From: Spirochaetota bacterium
GTDB lineage: Bacteria > Spirochaetota > Brevinematia > DTOW01
Reading direction: 5' to 3'
DNA: 7,338 nt
Assembly: GCA_028276145.1 (NCBI GenBank)
Contig: JAPYWX010000075.1
Coordinates: 1-7,338, forward strand
Part shown: piece after piece, positions 1-6,365 of the stretch
Numbering within the stretch: the stretch's first letter is position 1
How the letters are laid out: every line of letters begins with the position of its first letter
Translations under genes and position numbers: made by a program
Notes under the pieces: model-generated
Database searches by the model: none
What the model saw: the letters and a program-made list of their open reading frames with translations, nothing else
What the model was told of the DNA's origin: nothing

Positions 1-45
1 TTTGTTAATGGTTATAGAGTTAAAGTTGGAGATGTCTTTGAGTAG
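1..45 (+). CDS. C-terminal end of an unidentified upstream gene (partial)
   Basis: Frame 1 is open from the left edge of the window to a TAG at 43-45 and encodes the 14-residue tail FVNGYRVKVGDVFE. The fragment is too short to assign. Its position immediately before rfbC makes another dTDP-sugar or surface-polysaccharide gene plausible, but that is inference from context only. The stop codon overlaps the ribosome-binding site of rfbC, so the two genes are probably cotranscribed and translationally coupled. Confidence 0.6.
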   Translation, partial: FVNGYRVKVGDVFE

Positions 46-49
46 GAGG
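44..49 (+). promoter_or_regulatory. Shine-Dalgarno site that fixes the rfbC start
   Basis: AGGAGG lies five bases before the ATG at 55. An in-frame GTG at 49 overlaps this site and has no ribosome-binding site of its own, so ATG 55 is the better start. The site also overlaps the stop codon of the preceding gene. Confidence 0.8.
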
Positions 50-54
50 TGGTT

Positions 55-633
55 ATGGCAAAATTTGAAGTTATTGAGACACCAATAAAAGATTTAATCA
101 TCATAGTTCCAAAGGTTTTTAGAGATGATAGGGGTTTCTTCTTAGAGGCTTGGAATCAGAAAGAGTTTGATGAAATTTTCTTTAAGTTTTATGGGAAAAA
201 AATAAATTTCGTACAAGACAATCACTCTAGGTCTATTAAGGGAGTCGTTAGAGGACTTCATTATCAGGAACCACACCCACAAGGTAAACTAGTTAGAGCC
301 ATTAGAGGAAAAATATTTGATGTAGCTGTTGACCTAAGAAGAGAATCACCAACTTTTGGCAAATATTATGGTGTCATTCTTTCTGATGATGACATGAAGA
401 TGTTTTACATACCTGAAGGCTTTGCTCACGGGTTCGTTGCTATCTCAGATGTAGCCGATGTAATGTACAAAACCACAGACTTTTATTACCCCGAATACGA
501 CAAAGGTATAATATGGAATGACCCAACAATAAACATAAACTGGAACCTACAAGAGTTCGGCATAGAAAAAGTTATATTATCCCCAAAAGATAGCAAACTA
601 CCCTACTTCAAAGATGTTTTCGGGAATATCTAA
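55..633 (+). CDS. rfbC: dTDP-4-dehydrorhamnose 3,5-epimerase (RmlC)
   Basis: This cytoplasmic enzyme epimerises C3 and C5 of dTDP-4-dehydro-6-deoxy-glucose, the third step of dTDP-L-rhamnose synthesis. At 192 residues from ATG 55 it has the usual length of this cupin family. Family hallmarks seen, numbered from that ATG: FRDDRGFF near 22-29, NHSRS near 56-60, the VRGLHYQ segment with the catalytic-type His69 followed by Lys78, PEGFAHGF at 120-127, Tyr138, and WNDP near 154-157. It follows an upstream gene with no gap and probably belongs to a rhamnose or surface-polysaccharide operon extending left. Its stop overlaps by four bases the stop of the convergent membrane protein gene. Base composition changes along the gene: the first part is G-rich and T-rich, and the last third is C-rich on the coding strand. 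I am sure of the family; true epimerase rather than a related dTDP-sugar isomerase is very likely. Confidence 0.93.
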   Translation: MAKFEVIETPIKDLIIIVPKVFRDDRGFFLEAWNQKEFDEIFFKFYGKKINFVQDNHSRSIKGVVRGLHYQEPHPQGKLVRAIRGKIFDVAVDLRRESPTFGKYYGVILSDDDMKMFYIPEGFAHGFVAISDVADVMYKTTDFYYPEYDKGIIWNDPTININWNLQEFGIEKVILSPKDSKLPYFKDVFGNI

Positions 634-1973
634 TCTGAAGTATACTCATATCTTGCTTTTTCAATAGCCAGTGCCAATAGAGTTATGTGATTCCATAGAT
701 ACAGTCTCAGAACATTTTGATTAAACATCAGGAAAAATAGTTCTAGCAAAAACCCTAAAACTAGCCCTATGAGAATAATACTTACTCTGTAATTCGAAGC
801 TAATGCTTTTATGCCTAACCTCACACCATCGTATGATATCAATATTATGAAACCTAGCATCAAGAGAAACCCTATTATTCCAAACCCTGCTAACATCTCA
901 GCAAATATGTTCATTCCTTCAAATTGCTTTACATCATCGTTATTTTTGGGATTCATACCATTCTTGAGTGCCCTATAAGGTGCCACACCCCCCAAACTCT
1001 TACCTAACAAAGGATTCTCTAAAGCTATCCCTAGAGTCTCTTTGAACTGACTTAACCTCATATCAAAAGATGTCTCTTTTGACGAAGCAAGTACCTTTTC
1101 TGCCTTTTCTAGGTAAGAAATTCTTTCCTCTCCTTTGCCAGGAAATAAAAAGTTGACAATACTACCTATGTTACCTGATACATAGAAAATAGCAGCAAAA
1201 AACACTGTAAAAGCTACGAAGTATGAGACATTTCTTTTCAAATTCACCTCTTTCAAAACTTTGAAAAGTTTTAAGAATACACCTACCAAAATTGCTAACA
1301 GTATTACTGTTACTGACTCAACTATGCCTAGCTTCGATGTTGAGAAGATAAGTACCAAGAGCATTAAAGAAGCAGTTAAGGAATAAAAAATCATTCTTCC
1401 TCTTTTTTCATTTAGGAATAGAGCCATTAGCGTTATTAGTATTGTTCCAGGTACCAAGTATGTTACATAGTACGAAGGCTCGTATGTTAGACCATTAATT
1501 CTACCAAGCTGCGGCATAAAGAAGTTTATACCAAAGCCATAGAAAAGTATAAACTGCACAGCCCCCAGCAAAGCATGTAACAAAAACGAAAAGACATAAA
1601 TATCAACAATCTTTTCTAGTGATATGTACTCCCTTGTGTTGACTGAAAACGAAATCAAAAATACAAATAAAAGTAAAGTAAGTGCATATACTAGCCCCCT
1701 AGGTATATACACAGAATTAGGAACAAATAACAGGTTTATCACTGCTACAACTAATAGCAAAATTAAATACAGTGGTAAAGTTAATTTCTGCTTCTTAAGT
1801 ATTATATCTTTAGCTATTACTGTTCCTAACAATACCATAAGTATAACCATTGCTAAAAACCCTAATCTTAGGTTAAACCCCGAGATTTTAATATTCAATG
1901 CTATATCTATAGGTGCCAATGTAAAAACCAAGAAGAAAAGAAAGTAGATTAAATAGCTTATTACCGAATTCAT
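630..1973 (-). CDS. O-antigen ligase/polymerase-like membrane protein (Wzy/WaaL type)
   Basis: This is a 447-residue polytopic inner-membrane protein with about 11-12 hydrophobic segments, roughly at 5-23, 35-55, 66-84, 93-110, 123-146, 170-187, 195-212, 216-236, 250-267, 355-380, 395-416 and 420-437. A large soluble loop (about 268-355) is typically periplasmic in O-antigen ligases and polymerases. The loop has the family pattern of Arg306, Phe310 and the NPLLGKSLGG stretch near 320-329. RINGLTYEPSYY near 158-169 matches the conserved Arg/Glu-Pro region. Such proteins polymerise or transfer undecaprenyl-linked glycans at the outer face of the inner membrane. Polymerase and ligase cannot be told apart from sequence alone. 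ATG 1973 is preceded by GGGAGGAG and a good sigma-70-like promoter. Convergence with rfbC fits a rhamnose-containing glycan, but that link is inference. Confidence 0.8.
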   Translation of the reverse strand: MNSVISYLIYFLFFLVFTLAPIDIALNIKISGFNLRLGFLAMVILMVLLGTVIAKDIILKKQKLTLPLYLILLLVVAVINLLFVPNSVYIPRGLVYALTLLLFVFLISFSVNTREYISLEKIVDIYVFSFLLHALLGAVQFILFYGFGINFFMPQLGRINGLTYEPSYYVTYLVPGTILITLMALFLNEKRGRMIFYSLTASLMLLVLIFSTSKLGIVESVTVILLAILVGVFLKLFKVLKEVNLKRNVSYFVAFTVFFAAIFYVSGNIGSIVNFLFPGKGEERISYLEKAEKVLASSKETSFDMRLSQFKETLGIALENPLLGKSLGGVAPYRALKNGMNPKNNDDVKQFEGMNIFAEMLAGFGIIGFLLMLGFIILISYDGVRLGIKALASNYRVSIILIGLVLGFLLELFFLMFNQNVLRLYLWNHITLLALAIEKARYEYTSD

Positions 1974-1975
1974 CT

Positions 1976-1983
1976 CTCCTCCC
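1976..1983 (-). promoter_or_regulatory. Ribosome-binding site of the Wzy/WaaL-like gene
   Basis: Read on the minus strand, GGGAGGAG ends two bases before ATG 1973 (GGGAGG ends four bases before it). This supports the annotated start and contrasts with the divergent aminotransferase gene, which has no such site. Confidence 0.75.
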
Positions 1984-2001
1984 TAAGAGTTGGTTTATAA
2001 T

Positions 2002-2029
2002 ATTATAGATAATATTTCCGAGTTTTCAA
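2002..2029 (-). promoter_or_regulatory. Sigma-70-like promoter for the Wzy/WaaL-like gene
   Basis: On the minus strand a TTGAAA -35 box (2029-2024) and a perfect TATAAT -10 box (2007-2002) are separated by 16 bases. Transcription would begin near 1995, giving a leader of about 22 bases that contains the ribosome-binding site. The palindrome array begins 13 bases upstream of the -35 box. The region is AT-rich, so chance matches are possible, but both boxes and the spacing agree. Confidence 0.6.
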
Positions 2030-2042
2030 AAAGTTCTAAATA

Positions 2043-2092
2043 GGTGCTAAACAGCACCTTGTGCTTAATAGCACATTGTGCTAAATAGCACT
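2043..2092. repeat. Tandem palindrome array, three units of 17 bases
   Basis: Three successive 17-base units each hold an inverted repeat: GGTGCT-AAAC-AGCACC (2043-2058), TGTGCT-TAAT-AGCACA (2060-2075) and GTGCT-AAAT-AGCAC (2078-2091). The centres lie exactly 17 bases apart. The connecting trinucleotides CTT and ATT are also flanked by complementary arms (AGCAC/GTGCT), so every arm could pair with either neighbour. The array sits between the two divergent promoters and, by my promoter calls, outside both transcripts. That favours a DNA-level role such as an operator, or the remains of a small repeat element, over a terminator. No long T-run follows any hairpin. The structure is seen directly; the function is unknown. 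Confidence 0.85.
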
Positions 2093-2111
2093 CGTATTGA
2101 AAATGTAGAAT

Positions 2112-2141
2112 TAGAAACACTCAACTAACAAATATTATAAT
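2112..2141 (+). promoter_or_regulatory. Promoter of a probably leaderless aminotransferase mRNA
   Basis: A perfect TATAAT (2136-2141) lies exactly six bases before the ATG at 2148, with a weak -35 box TAGAAA (2112-2117) 18 bases upstream of it. Transcription would start at or within a base or two of the A of ATG. No purine-rich ribosome-binding site exists in the six bases between. This geometry is that of leaderless genes in groups such as Deinococcus and Mycobacterium. The downstream bases ATAATTTCT match those at 4338-4346 in the other leaderless candidate. Confidence 0.6.
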
Positions 2142-2147
2142 TTCTTC

Positions 2148-3289
<1,142 letters not shown>

Positions 3290-3293
<4 letters not shown>

Positions 3294-4171
3294 ACTGTAT
3301 AGCCTGCGATTCGAATCACCTAATAAAGGTACATGAAAACCTACTTAAGTGTAGAAAGTGTAATACTTTACAAAGAGAAAACCCTAACGAATACTACGAA
3401 AAGATAAAAACAGTTTACAACGAAAATTATTTTTCTGAAAGGTATAAGAAAAGACACGGTAAAGACATCCAACAAGATGTAGACAACATAAAGAAAATAG
3501 CAACAAGAAGAATAGAGATAATTGAAAACCTACTTCTAAGAGAAAGTGAATGCGAAGGATGTAATTCTAATAGCTGCGATGGTTGCTATGTCAGAAACTT
3601 AGTCAAATCACTCAAAAATAGGAAATTGCTTGACATAGGGTGTGGTAGCGGAATATTCCTGGAAGTAGCGAAATCTAGAAGCTTTAAAGTAAAAGGCATA
3701 GACTTCAACACACACATTCTACACATATTACCAGAAAGCGTAAGAGAAGACGTAATAATAAGAGATTTCCTAGAGTACGAAACAGATGAAAAATTTGATG
3801 TAGTAACGATGTTTTTTGTAATAGAACACATGCCAAATGTCAGAGAAGTACTGAATAAAGTTTGGAAGATGCTAAAGTATGGAGGAATACTAGCAATATC
3901 AACCCCAAACGGCAACGGGTTCACAGCATCACTAAAACCAGAGAATTACTATTCAATCATTCCCGAAGACCACCTATACGAATTCTCAGTAAAAGGATTA
4001 ACAAACTTACTACAGAGAAATAATTTTAGAATCGCAAGAATAATAAATACCGGATTCCACCCCGAAAGAGTAACAAATAATAAATTCCTTCTTCCACTCG
4101 TAAGCTTATACCAGAAAATAAAAAATCTAGGCGATACCTTTGAGATATACGCAGTAAAGAAACTACCCTAG
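3290..4171 (+). CDS. Class I SAM-dependent methyltransferase with zinc-ribbon-like N-terminus and second Cys cluster
   Basis: This is a 293-residue protein. The N-terminus has two CxxC pairs (Cys3/Cys6 and Cys21/Cys24) typical of a zinc ribbon. A charged, probably helical region follows (about 33-82). A second cluster, Cys88/Cys91 and Cys96/Cys99, then precedes a Rossmann-fold methyltransferase domain. Motif I is LLDIGCGSG (113-121), the acidic ribose-binding position is Asp138 in KGIDFN, and VIEHMPN (177-183) is the usual post-motif of Methyltransf_11/23-like enzymes, followed by GGILAISTPN (198-207). The substrate is not identifiable. Relatives with an N-terminal zinc ribbon often sit in surface-glycan or small-molecule clusters. 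The ATG overlaps the aminotransferase stop (ATGA) and has no ribosome-binding site, so translation is presumably by re-initiation. The CxxC begins at residue 3, which supports this start. Confidence 0.85.
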
Positions 4172-4225
4172 GAGCTTAAAGCTCGCCGAGCTTAAAGCTC
4201 GCCGAGCTTCTTAAAGCTTGCTGAG
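4172..4225. repeat. Tandem palindrome array, 16-base units
   Basis: Two identical 16-base units GAGCTTAAAGCTCGCC (4172-4187 and 4188-4203) are followed by a degenerate third unit with a three-base insertion (4204-4222) and a partial fourth (GAG). Each unit contains GAGCT-TAA-AGCTC, and the GCC linkers are themselves flanked by complementary arms (AAGCTC/GAGCTT), so pairing can slide between neighbours. The array starts one base after the methyltransferase stop and would be transcribed as its 3' end. It could act as a terminator-like or RNA-stabilising structure, but no T-run follows. The design matches the 2043-2092 array with different arm sequence. Confidence 0.85.
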
Positions 4226-4239
4226 ATTGAACCTTTCTT

Positions 4240-4253
4240 GTAAAAAATTTTAC
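4240..4253. repeat. Short AT-rich palindrome
   Basis: GTAAAAAATTTTAC has 6-base complementary arms (GTAAAA/TTTTAC) around AA. It sits between the palindrome array and the GC-rich hairpin in the spacer before the secreted-protein gene. In AT-rich DNA this may be chance. It could also be a protein-binding site, since its tight spacing makes a stable RNA hairpin less likely. Confidence 0.35.
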
Positions 4254-4256
4254 TAC

Positions 4257-4277
4257 CAGGGAGGCTACGCCTCCCTG
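4257..4277. repeat. Perfect 9-bp GC-rich hairpin with three-base loop
   Basis: CAGGGAGGC and GCCTCCCTG are exactly complementary and flank TAC. In an AT-rich spacer this is the strongest stem-loop of the window. It lies 35 bases upstream of the -35 box for the secreted-protein gene and about 85 bases beyond the methyltransferase stop. The downstream bases CTAAATGAGTTTC are not a clear T-run, so it is not a canonical intrinsic terminator, though it could still slow RNA polymerase or protect the 3' end of the upstream transcript. It may also be a dispersed intergenic repeat of this genome. Confidence 0.75.
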
Positions 4278-4312
4278 CTAAATGAGTTTCTTCAAAATCA
4301 TTAATATAATAT

Positions 4313-4342
4313 TTGAAGGTAAGAGATTGCCATTACGATAAT
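4313..4342 (+). promoter_or_regulatory. Promoter of a probably leaderless secreted-protein mRNA
   Basis: The -35 box TTGAAG (4313-4318) and -10 box GATAAT (4337-4342) are 18 bases apart. The -10 box ends exactly six bases before the ATG at 4349. No ribosome-binding site lies before that ATG. The in-frame TTG at 4313, which would add 12 residues ahead of an otherwise perfect signal peptide, is part of the -35 box rather than a start codon. Confidence 0.6.
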
Positions 4343-4348
4343 TTCTGT

Positions 4349-5566
4349 ATGAAAAAATTCATATATACCTTGATTTCTGTAATATTCTTAGGAATTCCGA
4401 ATTTTCTTTTTGCTCAAGCAGTATCATTAATATCATACGGTATTGAAAATGACAAAATCTTCGTAAGATGGAAAACATCTGACACAAACAAAATTTTTTC
4501 TATTTACCGAAGCCGAGTACTAGTAAGCAATCAAAACTTATTAACAAACTACGCAACAAAAATAGGAACATTCAAAGGAAGTACCTTAACATACAAAAAC
4601 GATTACCTATACTATTACGACACAAACCCTTCCGTAGGCACCAACTATTATATCGTTTTTGAAAACAACGGCACAAACGATATAATAGAATTCGCATCGG
4701 AACAAAACTATTCACTATCATTCGTATTTTTCATACCATTGCCGAAAGTCAACACAACTTTTGAAGATTTTGGTAACGTTATTGTATCATGGGATAAAAT
4801 AGAAGGAATCGATGGCTATCTAGTCTACAAAGTAGGTACAAACTTTGATGGAAAACTAGAAAATCTATCTCCCATAGCCTCATTACCTAAGGAAGAAACT
4901 ATATTCATAGACGCTATACCCAAAAACAGAGAATTCATATACATCGTAATTCCCTTTCTCAAAAACATAACAAACCTATACTACTCAAAAGAGAAAAACA
5001 GCATATTCATCACTATCTCAAGCCAAACAACACCAGTAGAATTCAAAACCCCAGAAGCAAAACCTCAAGAGATTATACCCCAGAAATTTGAATCTGCTAA
5101 CACCAAACCCCAAGAGACAAAACCTTCAAGCATTCAAGCATTGCAAACAACACACATTCAAACTAACGTATCCTATTCAGAACCCTTACCAACAATTCAA
5201 TCTACACTCAAAGAAACAAACAAAGAGATAGGAAAACCTATGACATCACAAGTTACTAACATTCCGTACACTCAAGTACCAATTGTTGACGATAGTGAAA
5301 TAAGAAATAAAATAAAAGAAGTGGTATCTTTAAAATTTACAAAAGGCAAATACCAAAGCGCTAAAAAAGACTTTGAAGAACTTTTAAGTCAAATTGAAGG
5401 AAGCGGATACGATGAACTTGAAGCCGAAATAATGATATACATTGCAAGGTGTGATTATGCTTTAGGGAATAAAGACAAAGCAATAAAAACTCTATTTAAA
5501 GTAAGAAAAGTGCTACCTGAAGAAGCTGACTTCTGGCTAACAAGATTCTTAGTAAACTCACGCTAA
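4349..5566 (+). CDS. Secreted protein with two fibronectin-III-like domains and C-terminal TPR-like region
   Basis: This is a 405-residue exported protein of unknown function. From ATG 4349, MKKF followed by a hydrophobic core and LFA|QA (cleavage near 22) forms a clear type I signal peptide. There is no lipobox cysteine. Residues about 25-125 and 133-226 read as beta-sandwich domains of fibronectin-III type, with VRWKTSD and VSWDKIEGIDGYLVYK as typical B- and C-strand segments. Residues about 228-312 are a Pro/Gln/Thr/Lys-rich, low-complexity linker containing KPQE twice. Residues about 315-400 are helical and TPR-like, with FTKGKYQSAKKDFEELL and ALGNKDKAIKTLFKV as successive helices. The protein probably acts in the periplasm or at the cell surface as a scaffold or binding protein. 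It is transcribed alone, and its end overlaps the convergent ATPase gene by nine bases. The domain calls are by eye; the signal peptide is secure. Confidence 0.75.
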   Translation: MKKFIYTLISVIFLGIPNFLFAQAVSLISYGIENDKIFVRWKTSDTNKIFSIYRSRVLVSNQNLLTNYATKIGTFKGSTLTYKNDYLYYYDTNPSVGTNYYIVFENNGTNDIIEFASEQNYSLSFVFFIPLPKVNTTFEDFGNVIVSWDKIEGIDGYLVYKVGTNFDGKLENLSPIASLPKEETIFIDAIPKNREFIYIVIPFLKNITNLYYSKEKNSIFITISSQTTPVEFKTPEAKPQEIIPQKFESANTKPQETKPSSIQALQTTHIQTNVSYSEPLPTIQSTLKETNKEIGKPMTSQVTNIPYTQVPIVDDSEIRNKIKEVVSLKFTKGKYQSAKKDFEELLSQIEGSGYDELEAEIMIYIARCDYALGNKDKAIKTLFKVRKVLPEEADFWLTRFLVNSR

Positions 5567-6274
5567 AACTCTATTACTCTCTCTTACGCTAACATATTTA
5601 TCTGTCAGAGGTACCTCTATTCTAGCCATTACATAATCTTTTCCCGGTCCAGATATCCTAAAAAGAGCAGGGTCAACTCCAACACCTTTAAGCAACATAA
5701 CTATCAAAGCTATACCCAAACCAGCACCTTCAAGCTCATCCCCCTGCTCTAAATAAAACTGTGAAATATCATCATACTGCATTGCCTTCTTGAGCTTTTC
5801 CCTTATCCTCTTATCCTCAAACTTGGTCATAGAAACGTTATTAACGACCTCTATTCTAACTCCATCAGGAGAGTGATAAAAAGCAACACTTATATACAAG
5901 CCTCTTTTGTTCAACTCCTTTATATATTTGGGCAACTTAGCCTCAGACAATTCCTCTTTGAATTTTAGCATCCCTTCAATAAAACTCTTTTCATCATCCA
6001 AGTCTATATCGTTTTCCTCAAAAACAACCCTTTTTATGTTTGCCTTACTGGCATTCAAAACAAGTTCCTTAACACAAGTATAGATAATATCGGCCAAATC
6101 CTCGCGATTATACTTTGAAAATATCTTTGTTATTATGTAATTCAACCTTCTCTCTATCTCCTCAGAAATACCAAAAAACTTAATAAAAAAGTACTTTCCT
6201 TCATTGACAAACTCATCCACAACCTTAAAAAACTCCTCATCACTCTTAATAGTTATATCAATTTTATCATACAT
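5558..6274 (-). CDS. Stand-alone GHKL-type (histidine kinase-like) ATPase
   Basis: This is a soluble protein of 238 residues from ATG 6274, or 257 from GTG 6331. The best match is the Bergerat ATPase fold. An N-box-like helix KELVLNASKAN (Glu70, Asn74 and Lys77 from ATG 6274) is followed by a charged insertion, then a strand with VRIEVVNN (about 139-146) where a DxGxG box would normally stand, and a clear G2-type box EGAGLGIALI (182-191). There is no dimerisation histidine, sensor or membrane segment, so it is not a complete histidine kinase. Spirochaete genomes carry similar stand-alone proteins; a regulatory or anti-sigma-type role is a guess. ATG 6274 has GGAGG eight bases upstream; GTG 6331 also has GGAGG, five bases upstream, so the start is unsettled. 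The gene follows the GlmU-like gene by 34-91 bases. Confidence 0.7.
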   Translation of the reverse strand: MYDKIDITIKSDEEFFKVVDEFVNEGKYFFIKFFGISEEIERRLNYIITKIFSKYNREDLADIIYTCVKELVLNASKANIKRVVFEENDIDLDDEKSFIEGMLKFKEELSEAKLPKYIKELNKRGLYISVAFYHSPDGVRIEVVNNVSMTKFEDKRIREKLKKAMQYDDISQFYLEQGDELEGAGLGIALIVMLLKGVGVDPALFRISGPGKDYVMARIEVPLTDKYVSVRESNRVLA

Positions 6275-6348
6275 AACGTTATCCTCCTCACAATACAACC
6301 TAGAAAACCCAATCCCTATGAAGTTATCCACCTATCCCTCCAACACCT

Positions 6349-6354
6349 ATTATA
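6349..6354 (-). promoter_or_regulatory. Possible internal promoter (-10 box) for the GHKL ATPase gene
   Basis: On the minus strand TATAAT (6354-6349), preceded by TACGAT, lies in the gap between the GlmU-like gene and the ATPase gene. Transcription would start near 6342. That gives a leader of about 11 bases to the GTG start or about 68 bases to the ATG start. No good -35 box is present, so this is a weak call in an AT-rich gap. The ATPase may instead depend on readthrough from the upstream gene. Confidence 0.35.
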
Positions 6355-6365
6355 ATCGTATTAGA

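Noticed and set aside
49..54. GTG at 49 as the rfbC start
   Set aside because: It overlaps the AGGAGG ribosome-binding site that is correctly spaced for ATG 55.
1624..1947. 107-codon + strand open frame inside the Wzy/WaaL-like gene
   Set aside because: It is antisense to a clear multi-pass membrane protein, has no ribosome-binding site and reads as low-complexity sequence.
2043..2092. CRISPR array or intrinsic terminator
   Set aside because: Units are only 17 bases with no unique spacers, and no hairpin is followed by a T-run.
4172..4225. CRISPR array
   Set aside because: The 16-base units abut each other without spacers; this is a tandem palindromic repeat.
4313..4348. TTG start adding 12 residues to the secreted protein
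   Set aside because: The TTG lies in a -35 box, and the signal peptide begins cleanly at ATG 4349.
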